This document shows positions 48,858 through 59,408 of a stretch of 64,000 nt of DNA, one piece after another. Source of the stretch: Marinobacter antarcticus (GTDB lineage Bacteria > Pseudomonadota > Gammaproteobacteria > Pseudomonadales > Oleiphilaceae); assembly GCF_011049865.1 (NCBI RefSeq), contig NZ_DRGY01000049.1:19684-83683 (forward strand), in the 5' to 3' direction. The position numbers and the translations under genes are program-made. Position 1 is the stretch's first letter, and every line of letters begins with the position of its first letter. The notes under the pieces are model-generated. The model did no database searches and had not been told where the DNA came from. It was given only the letters and a program-made list of their open reading frames with translations.

Positions 48858-50447
48858 TTAAAGCGTTGGTGGGATCATTCCAAGCTCCGGGGGCAGGCTG
48901 GCTCGTATGTCAGAACCGTCTTCCGGTGGCTTGTCGACAGAACGCGTCTCTACACCAACAACCGCCGGGTTGCCGCCGGTCGATTTTTCTTTCAGGTCCA
49001 TTAGTCGTGCTAATACGTCATAGTAGCGGCGTATATTCTGCACGTAGAGGACGGGTTCGTTTCCCCGGGCGTAACCGAAGCGGGTTTTTTTATACCATTC
49101 TTTTTGCGCCAGTAGTGGCAGAAACTCCTTCACATCCATCCAGCGGTCAGGATTTTTACCCGCACCCTCGGTAAGTCTGCGCGCATCCTCCAAATGTCCG
49201 TACCCCACGTTATAAGACGCCAAGGCAAACCAGGTTCGATCAGGTTCGGCGATGCGCTCGGGAACCCTTTCGTGAACCATTCGGAAATACTTGGCCCCGC
49301 CCTGAATGCTCTCTTCTGCGTCCAGTCGGTTATTGATGCCAATATAGTTCGCGGTATTGCGCGTTAGCATCATCAGCCCTCGGACTCCGGTTGGTGAAAC
49401 CGCATTGGGTCGCCAGTGTGACTCCTGGTAGCCGATGGCGGCGAGCAGGCGCCAATCCATGTTAAAGATGGACGCGTTTTCCCGGAACAAGGCCTTATAA
49501 CTGGGCAATCGATTCTCTACGTGATGCATGAACGTGCGTGCGCCCACGTAATTCAGATGATCCAGATGGCCGTAAAAGCGCTCGGAAAGCTGCGCAATGG
49601 TGCCATCTGCCTGCCTCTCTTTGAAAAAGGCTTTTGCCGCGTTGACCAACGAGTCGTCCTGGCCTGCCGGGAATAACCAGGCCAACTCTTTGGCGACGCC
49701 AAGAGTGAATCCTTGTTTGACCTGAGGAAAAAAGACATTGTTGAGCTCGAGTTCATGGGAGGAGACAACAGCGTAAGGCAGTTCTCCGGTCTCTACGCGG
49801 GCAAGAATGCCGACGGCATCCAGACCCGGATGAACCTGCCAGGAAAGCCCTGGGTTGTTGGCTTCAAGGGCCTGCAGTTGGTACTCATGATTGCTGTCCG
49901 ACACCATGTGCAGTGTTTGGCCGGTCAGGTCCATGAGCGCCTCCGGACGTTCCACTTCGCGATTGTAAACAACGATTGACTGGGCTTTGATGCCAGTAGG
50001 AACTGTCGTGTAGTGCTCTTTAAACATCGGTTGTTCCGAAAGGCCGGCCAATCCGATGTGTGCAAAGTCTTTGGAAAGCACGGAAAGCACTTCCGTGTTG
50101 TCGCCCGCAACCCTGAGCCGGAGTTCAACGCCAAGCTCCTCTGCGAAGAGCTTGGCCAGCTCGTAGTCATAGCCGGTTGGCCCCGTGCGCCCCTCATAAT
50201 AAATGGAGGGAGCAACGCGGGTAATAACGTGCAACACACCCTCGTTACGAACTTCCTGCAGCGTGCTCGGTTGGCTACAACCGGCGAGGGTCAGCAGGAT
50301 TATGATCAGCGTGCAGGCGAGCAGTGATGTATATGCCATCAGGATTCTGTGCAAGTCCCTGTTCTCCGTTACCGCTGAATCATCGGGATGCGCAAAAAAT
50401 GGGTTGTCTGCATCCGGTGTCTTTCCGGGTGTGGTTTCCATGCTCAC
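48858..50447 (-). CDS. mltF: membrane-bound lytic murein transglycosylase F
   Basis: Lipobox LTLAGC, SBP_bac_3 domain, SLT domain (LLAAIGYQESHWRPNAVSPTGVRGLMMLTRNTA). True start may be at about 50339. Confidence 0.93.
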   Translation of the reverse strand: MSMETTPGKTPDADNPFFAHPDDSAVTENRDLHRILMAYTSLLACTLIIILLTLAGCSQPSTLQEVRNEGVLHVITRVAPSIYYEGRTGPTGYDYELAKLFAEELGVELRLRVAGDNTEVLSVLSKDFAHIGLAGLSEQPMFKEHYTTVPTGIKAQSIVVYNREVERPEALMDLTGQTLHMVSDSNHEYQLQALEANNPGLSWQVHPGLDAVGILARVETGELPYAVVSSHELELNNVFFPQVKQGFTLGVAKELAWLFPAGQDDSLVNAAKAFFKERQADGTIAQLSERFYGHLDHLNYVGARTFMHHVENRLPSYKALFRENASIFNMDWRLLAAIGYQESHWRPNAVSPTGVRGLMMLTRNTANYIGINNRLDAEESIQGGAKYFRMVHERVPERIAEPDRTWFALASYNVGYGHLEDARRLTEGAGKNPDRWMDVKEFLPLLAQKEWYKKTRFGYARGNEPVLYVQNIRRYYDVLARLMDLKEKSTGGNPAVVGVETRSVDKPPEDGSDIRASLPPELGMIPPTL

Positions 50448-50635
50448 GGCTTAATGATCTCCGCTGCCGGGAGGGGGGTCAATCAAAATGGGGTAATAAC
50501 TGTGCAAAATAATGTCAATTGCGCATTGGGGAAATAGCGTTTCTGCGCTGTATCCGGCCTTCGCTTTCAAGTATGATATGCGCCTTCTCAGAATGCACCC
50601 GGACTTCCCCGTTTCGCGCGATACAGGTTGATATC

Positions 50636-53600
50636 ATGCTTGAACTTCGCGGCGCACCCGCGCTTTCGTCATTCCGCTCTCATAAATTGTTTGCCAAGAT
50701 TCAAGCCATTGTGCCGGAAATCGAGCACGTTTATGCCGAATTCATGCACTTTGCGGATCTTGAAGGTACGCTTTCGGATTTCGAACAGGCCATTCTTGAT
50801 CGACTTCTGACATACGGCCCCAGCGTGCCCGGTGAAGAACCGAAAGGTGTGCTTTTCCTTGTGGTGCCGCGCCCGGGAACCCTTTCCCCCTGGTCCAGCA
50901 AGGCAACCGATATTGCCCGCAATTGTGGTTTGCGCCAGATTCAGCGCATCGAGCGTGGCACGGCTTTTTATATCAAGGCCAACAGGAAGCTCGGGCTTGA
51001 CCAGCGTGAAAAAGTTGCGGCGCTGCTTCACGACCGGATGACCCAGAAGGTTTTCCATGAAATGGGCGGCGCCCAGCTGCTGTTCAGTCATGAGGAGCCG
51101 CGTCCTCTTGAGCGGGTTTCTGTGCTGGCGGGCGGCCGTAAGGCGTTGGTGAAAGCAAACACGCGCTTGGGTTTGGCGCTGGCGGATGACGAAATTGATT
51201 ACCTGGTGACATCGTTTATCGGCCTGGAGCGCGACCCGACAGACGTTGAACTGATGATGTTTGCCCAGGCAAATTCCGAGCACTGTCGCCACAAAATATT
51301 CAACGCTTCATGGGACATTGACGGTGAGGGGCAAGAAAAATCCCTGTTTGCCATGATTCGAAATACCTATGAGATGAACAGCGAAGGTGTGCTTTCGGCT
51401 TATAAAGACAACGCATCGGTTATTCGGGGCAGCCGCGGCGGCCGCTTCTTCCCGGATCCAGTAACCGGCGTTTATGGCTATAACCAGGAAGACATTCACA
51501 TTCTGATGAAGGTGGAAACTCACAATCACCCGACGGCGATTGCGCCAGCCGCCGGGGCGGCAACCGGCTCTGGCGGTGAAATTCGCGACGAGGGCGCAAC
51601 CGGCCGTGGCTCCAAGCCGAAGGCCGGGCTGTCCGGGTTTACAGTATCTAACCTCAATCTGCCGGAAGATCCCCAGCCGTGGGAAACCCACTACGGCAAG
51701 CCCGATCGGATCGCTTCCGCTTTGGATATTATGATTGAAGGGCCCATTGGCGGGGCAGCATTCAATAACGAGTTTGGTCGGCCGAACATAGCCGGCTATT
51801 TCCGGACGTTTGAAGAAAAAGTGGCTAGCCCGGCAGGCGATGAGGTGCGTGGGTACCACAAGCCCATCATGATCGCCGGCGGTCTCGGTAATATCAGGGC
51901 AGAGCACGTTGAAAAAGGTGAGATACCGGTAGGCGCAAAACTTATCGTACTGGGTGGTCCTTCCATGCTTATCGGCCTTGGAGGCAGCGCTGCTTCGTCC
52001 ATGGATTCCGGTTCCAGTAATGAGAATCTTGATTTCGCCTCTGTGCAGCGGGATAACCCGGAAATGGAGCGGCGTTGTCAGGAAGTGATTGACCGCTGTT
52101 GGCAGATGGGCGAGAAGAATCCCCTGTGTTTCATCCACGATGTTGGCGCAGGCGGTCTTTCCAACGCCATGCCGGAGCTGGTTAAGGACGGTGGCCGCGG
52201 TGGCAAGTTCGAACTGCGGGACATTCCGAGTGACGAGCCGGGCATGTCGCCTCTGGAAATCTGGTGCAACGAGTCCCAGGAGCGCTACGTTATGGCCGTC
52301 GCTCCCGAGAATCTGGAGCTTTTTGATGCGCTTTGTCGTCGGGAGCGCTGTCCCTATGCGGTGGTTGGAGAGGCAACGGAAGCTCATCACCTTGAGCTAA
52401 GTGATTCCTATTTTAACGAAAAGCCCGTTGATCTGCCGATGGATGTCCTCTTTGGCAAACCGCCCCGCATGCACCGGAGTGTTAACAGAACATCGTTTAC
52501 CAAGCCGGTGTTTGACTCGACCCGGATTGATCTGAACGATGCGATTCGCAGAGTGTTGCGCCTTCCTTCTGTAGGCTCCAAGAGTTTCCTGATAACCATT
52601 GGTGATCGCACGATTACCGGGCTTGTTGCCCGTGATCAAATGGTTGGTCCATGGCAGGTGCCGGTCAGCGATGTCGCGGTTACCTCAAGTTCCTTTGATG
52701 TATTGGCCGGTGAAGCCATGGCCATGGGTGAGCGCACGCCCGTCGCGACCATCGATGCGCCCGCATCCGGCCGAATGGCCGTAGGTGAGGCCATTACCAA
52801 TTTGGCCGCTGCCGCTATTGGGAAGCTCTCCGATATTCGCTTATCGGCTAACTGGATGTCTGCTGCCGGTCACCCGGGGGAAGACGAAAACCTATACGAA
52901 ACCGTGCGAGCGGTGGGTATGGAGTTGTGTCCAGCGCTTGGGATTACCATTCCCGTGGGCAAAGACTCCATGTCCATGAAGACCATGTGGGAAGAGGATA
53001 ACGGCGAACAGAAGAGCGTTACGGCGCCGCTTTCGTTGATTATCAGCGGCTTTGCCCCGGTTACGGACGTTTCGCGTACCCTGACGCCGCAACTGGTGAC
53101 AGGCGCAAGCGCGACCGATCTGATACTCGTTGACTTGGCCGCAGGGCAGAATCGTCTGGGTGGATCGGCGTTGGCTCAGGTGTACGGTCAAGTTGGAGCG
53201 GTGGCGCCGGATCTTGACGATCCCGAGGATCTCAAAGCGTTTTTCGCCGTTATTCAGGGCTTGAGCGCAGACGATAAGCTCCTTGCTTACCACGATCGTT
53301 CGGATGGCGGCTTGTTCGTGACGCTTGCCGAGATGTGCTTCGCAGGTCGTACCGGTGTAGACGTTAAGCTGGATGGTTTGGCAGACGATCGCACACAGTT
53401 TGCCCGTGAGCTGTTCAATGAAGAACTGGGCGCCGTTATTCAGGTGCTTAGTGAAGATACCGATTTTGTTCTGCAGCAATTTTCAGGGGCAGGGCTAGGC
53501 GATCACGTCAGTGTTATTGGTACATTAAATGATCAGGACCGGTTACGTTTGACGTTTAAGGGCGAAACGGTTTGGGATGATTCGCGAACAGAATTGCAAC

Positions 53601-54541
53601 GTCTGTGGTCTGAAACCAGCTACCGTATTCAATCCCTCCGAGACAACGCTGATTGCGCGGCGGAGGAGTTTGACAACCTGCTTGATGCAGACGATCCAGG
53701 CCTTCACGCGCAGCTTACTTATGATGTGAATGACAACATTGCTGCACCTTACATCAATACAGGTGCACGCCCGAGAATCGCTGTTTTGCGTGAGCAGGGC
53801 GTTAACGGTCAGGTTGAGATGGCTGCCGCATTTGATCGGGCCGGTTTTGAATCTGTTGACGTACACATGAGCGACCTGCTTTCCGGGCGGGTGAATCTGG
53901 AGACGTTTAACAGTTTGGTGGCCTGTGGTGGTTTCTCTTATGGGGATGTGTTGGGCGCCGGCGAAGGCTGGGCCAAGTCCATACTGTTCAATGATCGGGT
54001 TCGCGATCAGTTTGCAGCGTTTTTTAACCGTCAGGACACTCTCGCACTCGGCGTATGCAATGGCTGTCAGATGCTATCCAATTTGCACGAGCTGATTCCT
54101 GGCAGCGAGGGATGGCCACGTTTTGTTCGCAACCAGTCCGAGCAGTTTGAAGCGCGGTTGGCCATGGTTGAAGTGATGCCGTCACCGTCTGCGTTCCTGG
54201 AGGGGATGGCTGGCTCGCGCATGCCAATTGCCGTTGCTCATGGCGAAGGTAGGGCAGAGTTCTCAGGGGGAGCGTCGGCTACGGATCTGTCAGAAGGCGA
54301 ACGCGTGGCGCTGCGGTTTGTGGATAACCGGGGGCAAGCGACAATGCGTTATCCTTACAATCCTAATGGCTCGCAAGATGGTATTGCGGGTGCGACCACT
54401 CGTGATGGTCGTATTACGATTATGATGCCACACCCTGAGCGGGTTTTTCGTGCTGTCCAGCACTCTTGGCGTCCGCAAGAATGGCAGGAAGATGGCTCCT
54501 GGATTCGCATGTTCAGGAATGCGAGAGGCTGGTTCGGCTAA
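50636..54541 (+). CDS. purL: phosphoribosylformylglycinamidine synthase
   Basis: [58 protein letters not shown]-terminal GATase ([10 protein letters not shown]). Start moved to [14 protein letters not shown]. Confidence 0.97.
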   Translation: MLELRGAPALSSFRSHKLFAKIQAIVPEIEHVYAEFMHFADLEGTLSDFEQAILDRLLTYGPSVPGEEPKGVLFLVVPRPGTLSPWSSKATDIARNCGLRQIQRIERGTAFYIKANRKLGLDQREKVAALLHDRMTQKVFHEMGGAQLLFSHEEPRPLERVSVLAGGRKALVKANTRLGLALADDEIDYLVTSFIGLERDPTDVELMMFAQANSEHCRHKIFNASWDIDGEGQEKSLFAMIRNTYEMNSEGVLSAYKDNASVIRGSRGGRFFPDPVTGVYGYNQEDIHILMKVETHNHPTAIAPAAGAATGSGGEIRDEGATGRGSKPKAGLSGFTVSNLNLPEDPQPWETHYGKPDRIASALDIMIEGPIGGAAFNNEFGRPNIAGYFRTFEEKVASPAGDEVRGYHKPIMIAGGLGNIRAEHVEKGEIPVGAKLIVLGGPSMLIGLGGSAASSMDSGSSNENLDFASVQRDNPEMERRCQEVIDRCWQMGEKNPLCFIHDVGAGGLSNAMPELVKDGGRGGKFELRDIPSDEPGMSPLEIWCNESQERYVMAVAPENLELFDALCRRERCPYAVVGEATEAHHLELSDSYFNEKPVDLPMDVLFGKPPRMHRSVNRTSFTKPVFDSTRIDLNDAIRRVLRLPSVGSKSFLITIGDRTITGLVARDQMVGPWQVPVSDVAVTSSSFDVLAGEAMAMGERTPVATIDAPASGRMAVGEAITNLAAAAIGKLSDIRLSANWMSAAGHPGEDENLYETVRAVGMELCPALGITIPVGKDSMSMKTMWEEDNGEQKSVTAPLSLIISGFAPVTDVSRTLTPQLVTGASATDLILVDLAAGQNRLGGSALAQVYGQVGAVAPDLDDPEDLKAFFAVIQGLSADDKLLAYHDRSDGGLFVTLAEMCFAGRTGVDVKLDGLADDRTQFARELFNEELGAVIQVLSEDTDFVLQQFSGAGLGDHVSVIGTLNDQDRLRLTFKGETVWDDSRTELQRLWSETSYRIQSLRDNADCAAEEFDNLLDADDPGLHAQLTYDVNDNIAAPYINTGARPRIAVLREQGVNGQVEMAAAFDRAGFESVDVHMSDLLSGRVNLETFNSLVACGGFSYGDVLGAGEGWAKSILFNDRVRDQFAAFFNRQDTLALGVCNGCQMLSNLHELIPGSEGWPRFVRNQSEQFEARLAMVEVMPSPSAFLEGMAGSRMPIAVAHGEGRAEFSGGASATDLSEGERVALRFVDNRGQATMRYPYNPNGSQDGIAGATTRDGRITIMMPHPERVFRAVQHSWRPQEWQEDGSWIRMFRNARGWFG

Positions 54542-54560
54542 GGGAACCCTGAGTGGAAAA

Positions 54561-54610
54561 GCCGACTTTAGGAAGGGCTGAGAAGGGGCCTTTCCGGAGT
54601 CGGTTTTTTT
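54561..54610 (+). terminator. Rho-independent terminator after purL
   Basis: CCGACT...AGTCGGTTTTTTT with an inner GGAAGG/CCTTTCC stem. Confidence 0.75.
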
Positions 54611-54881
54611 GTGGCTGTCACCCGGAGTTTTTGGCATTTTTCAAGCGATAAAGATTGTAAAATTAGAAATATAGCCCTTGACTCAATATATTTATGCACA
54701 TTTCGATCGTTTCTCTGTGTGTTCTATGAACAATGCACGTTATGCAGGTTCATTTTTTGATCGAGTCGTATAACGCATTGAAAAATATGAATAAAGTATA
54801 TCAGGTGAATTTGTCACCAATTTGACGTGAGGGTAGCAAATACGGGGTATAGAGAGGGGTTCCCCAATACTTTCCCCAGAG

Positions 54882-54904
54882 TTATCCACAGAATCTGTGG
54901 GTAA
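54882..54904. promoter_or_regulatory. head-to-head pair of DnaA-box-like 9-mers
   Basis: TTATCCACA-GAATC-TGTGGGTAA (consensus TTATCCACA and inverted TTACCCACA). Confidence 0.65.
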
Positions 54905-54956
54905 GTACCTAAGCTATTAATCTGTACAAAAAATATCCTGTTTGAAGAGGATTCTC

Positions 54957-55268
54957 ATGTACAAAATTTGTTATTTCGTTCCAGAAACGCACCTCGAGAA
55001 AACCAAGCAGGCGCTCTTCGATGTTGGCGCAGGTTGTATCGGTGATTATGATTCTTGCGCCTGGCAATGTCGTGGACAGGGTCAGTTCCGCCCCCTCGAG
55101 GGTAGCAGCCCTTTTCTGGGAGACGCCGGGGCACTGGAAGTTGTGGAGGAGTTCAAAGTTGAACTCGTTTGCAGAGACGATTTGATCCGTCAGGCAGTCG
55201 GCGCACTCAAGCAAGCCCATCCGTATGAGGAGCCTGCCTACGAAATTTACCGGATGGAAATATTATAG
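54957..55268 (+). CDS. YqfO/NIF3-like 1 family protein (short)
   Basis: MYKICYFVPETHLEKTKQALFDVGAGCIGDYDSCAWQCRGQGQFRPLEGSSPFLG...AHPYEEPAYEIYRM. Confidence 0.9.
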   Translation: MYKICYFVPETHLEKTKQALFDVGAGCIGDYDSCAWQCRGQGQFRPLEGSSPFLGDAGALEVVEEFKVELVCRDDLIRQAVGALKQAHPYEEPAYEIYRMEIL

Positions 55269-55826
55269 ATCGTGCTTACTCCGGGTAGCGGCCATAGGGT
55301 GGCGGATATCACTAACGTGCACGCCGAAGGAATCGTTTTTCAAGTCTTCCAAAAATAGTTCCAGCGTTTTGCGCACGGTTGGGAAGGAGATCTCATCCCA
55401 CGGAATGTCGTCCAGAGCAAATAAGCGGGTTTCAAGAGATTCTTCGCCAGCACCGAATCGACCGTCTTTAAGCGTCGCTCGATAGAACATATGCACCTGG
55501 TTAATGTGGGGAACATCAATAATGGAATACAGCCCCTCAATGTTGACTTCGGCCAGAGCCTCCTCCAGGGTCTCGCGCTGGGCGGCTTCAACCGTTGTTT
55601 CGGCATTTTCCATATATCCAGCGGGGAGGGTCCAGTACCCATAGCGCGGTTCGATTGCGCGGCGACAAAGCAGAATTTGTCCGTTCCACACAGGTACGGT
55701 GCCCGCGACGATGCGTGGATTTTGATAGTGTATTGTGCCGCAACTTGTGCACACAAAGCGGTGACGGTTGTCGCCCTCGGGGATACGTTGTTCAACCGGA
55801 TGGCCGCATGTGCTGCAGTACTTCAT
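55263..55826 (-). CDS. NUDIX hydrolase with N-terminal zinc ribbon
   Basis: MKYCSTCGHPVEQRIP..FVCTSCGTIHYQNPRIVAGTVP, Nudix box GYMENAETTVEAAQRETLEEALAEV. Confidence 0.93.
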   Translation of the reverse strand: MKYCSTCGHPVEQRIPEGDNRHRFVCTSCGTIHYQNPRIVAGTVPVWNGQILLCRRAIEPRYGYWTLPAGYMENAETTVEAAQRETLEEALAEVNIEGLYSIIDVPHINQVHMFYRATLKDGRFGAGEESLETRLFALDDIPWDEISFPTVRKTLELFLEDLKNDSFGVHVSDIRHPMAATRSKHDL

Positions 55827-55874
55827 GATTTTCCCCGTATACTTGAATTGGTAAAGCGTTCAGTTTAATGATCC

Positions 55875-56504
55875 TTGCTGTCGCTGTCTCATTCAACACC
55901 GGATTTGCCCAGGAGTTCCGATTTGCGTGATTTACTTGTTCAGCGTTTAACCGGCTATGCACCGCGGAAACTCGATCTGAAGTACCCCGAGGCGGGCATT
56001 CTCGTGCCGGTTACGGATAACCCTGGCAATCCCGAAATGATATTTACGTTGCGCTCGGAAAATCTGAGCACTCACCGGGGACAGGTTGCTTACCCTGGTG
56101 GGAAACGAGACCCTGGAGACTTGTCGCTGGCCGCTACGGCTTTACGTGAAACCCATGAGGAAATTGGTCTGCCGCCCGATCAAGTGGAAATTATATCGCC
56201 ACTGAGCCAGGTGATGTCGCTTCACGGGATTCTCGTGTCTCCGTATGTCGGTGTTGTGCCCGAAGAGCATCCACTGGAGCCCAACCCAGATGAGATCGAC
56301 AGTGTCTTTCGTGTGCCCCTTTCTTTTTTTCTTGAAGATCGGCGTGAGCGTACCGATGCACTTCTTTTTCAGAATCAAACAATTCATGTTCCTTGCTACC
56401 GTTGGGAGCGTTATCAGATATGGGGGCTGTCGGCTGTGGTTCTGGTCGATTTCCTGAACGCCGTTTATGACGCGGGCATTGATCTGCGGGAACCTCCAAA
56501 GTAA
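55875..56504 (+). CDS. CoA pyrophosphatase (NUDIX)
   Basis: FTLRSENLSTHRGQVAYPGGKRDPGDLSLAATALRETHEEIGLPPDQVEIISPL. Confidence 0.92.
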   Translation: MLSLSHSTPDLPRSSDLRDLLVQRLTGYAPRKLDLKYPEAGILVPVTDNPGNPEMIFTLRSENLSTHRGQVAYPGGKRDPGDLSLAATALRETHEEIGLPPDQVEIISPLSQVMSLHGILVSPYVGVVPEEHPLEPNPDEIDSVFRVPLSFFLEDRRERTDALLFQNQTIHVPCYRWERYQIWGLSAVVLVDFLNAVYDAGIDLREPPK

Positions 56505-56676
56505 GCCTGCCCCCTCCCTCTCTCCTGGTTTGATCTCCTACTGATGTCCCTTGGTACCGGAGCTGCACAGCCTCGCCCGCACCGCTATTTTGCACAACTT
56601 CTTTCCGCGCTCCCTCTCGTGTCGTGGTTCCGTCAGGAACGACTCGGCCTCGCTTTGCATTCAGAAATTGGCGTTA

Positions 56677-56694
56677 ATTAGACTAAAGTCTAAT
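56677..56694. promoter_or_regulatory. 18-bp dyad, candidate GntR operator
   Basis: ATTAGACT-AA-AGTCTAAT, about 80 bp upstream of the gntR start. Confidence 0.7.
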
Positions 56695-56776
56695 ACGCAT
56701 AAAAGGCGAACAGGTATTACATAGTGAATACTGTATGCAAACGACAGCCAAGGAGTTGCGTCGTGGAGTGTGATCA

Positions 56777-57469
56777 ATGAAGAAAATCCAAGCCGAGAAA
56801 AACCTGCCTGAGCTCATATACGATTCTGTGGTCAACGCCATCGTTGAAGGTTTGCTCAAGCCGGGTGAGCGGGTGACCCAAGAGAGCCTGGCCGAGAGGC
56901 TGGATGTCTCGCGATTACCGGTGAGTCAGGCCATGCAGCGCCTTCGAGACGATGGGTTTCTTTCCAGTGTGGGACGTCGGGGTCTGATGGTTTCGCTGCT
57001 CGATGAGAATTTTGTGGCGCAGTTGTACGAGTTTCGGTGCGGGATTGACCTGATCAGTGCCGGAGTCGCTGCCCAGCGGGTCGACGCCGGCTCGCGGAAG
57101 CGTGGAGAAGACATTATTGATGAGGGGCGTGCAGCAGGAAAGGCACATGATCTTCCTGCGCTTATCGAAGCTGATATGCGCTTCCATGGCTTCATCTACG
57201 AACTGGCGGGAAACACCTTTATCCTGGATTCAATGGAGGCCCACTGGAACCACGTAAGGCGAGTTATGAGCGACATCCTTATTGCGGAAAAAAATCAGAA
57301 ACAGATCTGGGAAGAGCACGCGGCGATACTTAATGCTGTATTGGCCGGCGACGTTCGGGCTGCTGAAACGCTTGCGAGGCAACATGTGGAAACCGCTTCG
57401 ACCTGGCTTCAGCAGGAAATTCAAAGCTCTCGTGAACCTCTGAAAAGAAGCGGAAACGCGGCGAGTTAA
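56777..57469 (+). CDS. GntR-family (FCD-type) transcriptional regulator
   Basis: LIYDSVVNAIVEGLLKPGERVTQESLAERLDVSRLPVSQAMQRLRDDGFL plus FCD-like C-domain. Confidence 0.93.
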   Translation: MKKIQAEKNLPELIYDSVVNAIVEGLLKPGERVTQESLAERLDVSRLPVSQAMQRLRDDGFLSSVGRRGLMVSLLDENFVAQLYEFRCGIDLISAGVAAQRVDAGSRKRGEDIIDEGRAAGKAHDLPALIEADMRFHGFIYELAGNTFILDSMEAHWNHVRRVMSDILIAEKNQKQIWEEHAAILNAVLAGDVRAAETLARQHVETASTWLQQEIQSSREPLKRSGNAAS

Positions 57470-57484
57470 TCCAAGGAGAATAAG

Positions 57485-57910
57485 ATGCAAAACAATGACA
57501 ATAGCGCAAATGTGATTCGTGTAATGTTGGCGAAAATCGGTCTGGATGGTCATGACCGAGGCATAAAAGTTGTTGCACGTGCGTTGCGGGATGCTGGCAT
57601 GGACGTGGTTTATACCGGATTGCATCGCACGCCGGAGGAAGTTGTGGATGCCGCTATTCAGGAGGATGTGGATATTCTGGGGATCAGTCTGCTTTCGGGT
57701 GCGCACATGCACATTTTCCCCAAGGTGCTGGAGCTCCTGAAAGCCAAGGAAGCAGACGACATGATTGTCGCAGGTGGCGGTGTCATCCCGGACGACGATG
57801 TCGAAGAGCTCTATCAGATGGGCGTTCACAAGATTCTTCTCCAGGACACTCCCCCTCAGGAAGTCATTGATTCGTTCCGTCAATTAGTGGCAGACCGTGG
57901 TGCCCGATAG
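57485..57910 (+). CDS. cobalamin-binding small subunit of acyl-CoA mutase (HcmB-like)
   Basis: VMLAKIGLDGHDRGIKVVARALRDAGMDVVYTGLHRTPEEVVDAAIQEDVDILGISLLSGAHM (DxHxxG cobalamin motif). Confidence 0.92.
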   Translation: MQNNDNSANVIRVMLAKIGLDGHDRGIKVVARALRDAGMDVVYTGLHRTPEEVVDAAIQEDVDILGISLLSGAHMHIFPKVLELLKAKEADDMIVAGGGVIPDDDVEELYQMGVHKILLQDTPPQEVIDSFRQLVADRGAR

Positions 57911-57986
57911 ATACGGCACCAGGGCGGTCGGGCGCTCATGACAGGTTTCCTCAGATGACAACCAATAATAATATCAGGAGTCTCCG

Positions 57987-59408
57987 ATGGAAGATTGGAA
58001 TTTTCCTCCCAGCTACAACAAAGATTACTTTCCTGATTCTGACAGCCCTTACTGGTTTCGGGAGCGGGAAACGATGGATCCTGCAAAGCGCGATGAACTA
58101 ATTGTTGCGCGCATACGGGATGTAATGGCCTATGCTTACGATCACTCTCCGTTTTACCAACGCAAATGGGACGATGCCGGTGTAAAGGCAGATGACATTC
58201 GTACCCTTGCAGACTTCGAACGGGTTCCTGTGGTCACTAAGCAGGAGCTTCGCGACTCCCAGGCAAGTAATCCGCCATTCGGGGATTATCTTTGCTGCCC
58301 TCAAAGCGATATTCATCATATCCATGGCACGTCTGGCACAACCGGTCGGCCTACCGCTTTTGGTATCTCCCGGGGTGATTGGGAAACCATTGCCAATAAT
58401 CATGCCCGGATCATGTGGGGTATGGGCCTGCGGCCGGGGGATACGGTGTTTGTGGCCGCTATTTTGAGTCTCTATATGGGATCCTGGGGCGCGTTGATCG
58501 GTGCTGAGCGGCTGGGCTGCAAAGCGTTCCCTTTCGGCGCCGGCGCCCCGGGGATGACGGCGCGAGCGGTTACTTGGCTGGCCATGATGAAGCCCGCCGG
58601 CCTTTACTCCACACCCTCCTATGCGCTGAGGCTGGCGGAAGTCGCCCGAGAGGAAGGGATTGATCCCCGGGAATTTGGTATCAAAGTGCTGTTCTTTTCA
58701 GGCGAGCCGGGCGGTTCCATCCCATCTATCCGTGACAAGATTCAGGATATTTACGGTGCGAAAGTGGTTGATTGCGGAACCATGGCTGAGTTGACGCCAT
58801 GGATGCATGCCTCCGGCAGCGCGGACACCGAGGGTATGCTCCTTTGGCAGGACATCGTCTATACAGAAGTGGCGGACCCGCATACTAATTGTCGTGTTCC
58901 TTATGGTGGGCAGGGCACACCAATTTATACCCATCTCGAGCGCACTTCCCAGCCGATGATCCGCATGGTCTCCGGCGATCTGACCCATTGGGTGATGGAA
59001 GACAACCCGTGCGGCCGCACCTATCCGAGATTGCCAAAAGGCATTTACGGGCGGATCGACGACATGTTCCAGATCCGTGGCGAAAACATATATCCCAGTG
59101 CCATCGCTGAAATCCTGGAAGGCCTTGTTGGCTATGGCGGCGAGCATCGGATTGTTGTTTCACGCGGTGGCTCGATGGACGAACTGGCCGTACAGGCAGA
59201 ATTTGATCATGAGACAGCCAGTAAAGGCCCCGATGCAGTCAAGGCGTTGTTAGGGCGGGTGGAGGCTGAGTGCAGTCGCGTGTTGGGTGTTCGTGCAAGG
59301 GTTGTGATGGTCGAGCCGGACACCTTTCCGCGTACCGACTTCAAGGCCCAGCGGGTGATTGATGACCGGGATCTTTACCAGAGCCTTAACCAGAAGCGAG
59401 GAGATTAA
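57987..59408 (+). CDS. phenylacetate-CoA-ligase-family acyl-CoA ligase
   Basis: HHIHGTSGTTGRPTAFGISRGDWE, GDLTHWVMEDNPCGRTYPRLPKGIYGRIDDMFQIRGENIYPSAIAEIL. Confidence 0.92.
   Translation: MEDWNFPPSYNKDYFPDSDSPYWFRERETMDPAKRDELIVARIRDVMAYAYDHSPFYQRKWDDAGVKADDIRTLADFERVPVVTKQELRDSQASNPPFGDYLCCPQSDIHHIHGTSGTTGRPTAFGISRGDWETIANNHARIMWGMGLRPGDTVFVAAILSLYMGSWGALIGAERLGCKAFPFGAGAPGMTARAVTWLAMMKPAGLYSTPSYALRLAEVAREEGIDPREFGIKVLFFSGEPGGSIPSIRDKIQDIYGAKVVDCGTMAELTPWMHASGSADTEGMLLWQDIVYTEVADPHTNCRVPYGGQGTPIYTHLERTSQPMIRMVSGDLTHWVMEDNPCGRTYPRLPKGIYGRIDDMFQIRGENIYPSAIAEILEGLVGYGGEHRIVVSRGGSMDELAVQAEFDHETASKGPDAVKALLGRVEAECSRVLGVRARVVMVEPDTFPRTDFKAQRVIDDRDLYQSLNQKRGD

Noticed and set aside
54660-54904. 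AT-rich region with DnaA boxes considered as oriC
   Set aside because: Neighbouring genes (purL, NIF3-like) are not the usual dnaA/dnaN/gidA/rpmH oriC context, and too few boxes are visible. Kept only as a regulatory-element finding.
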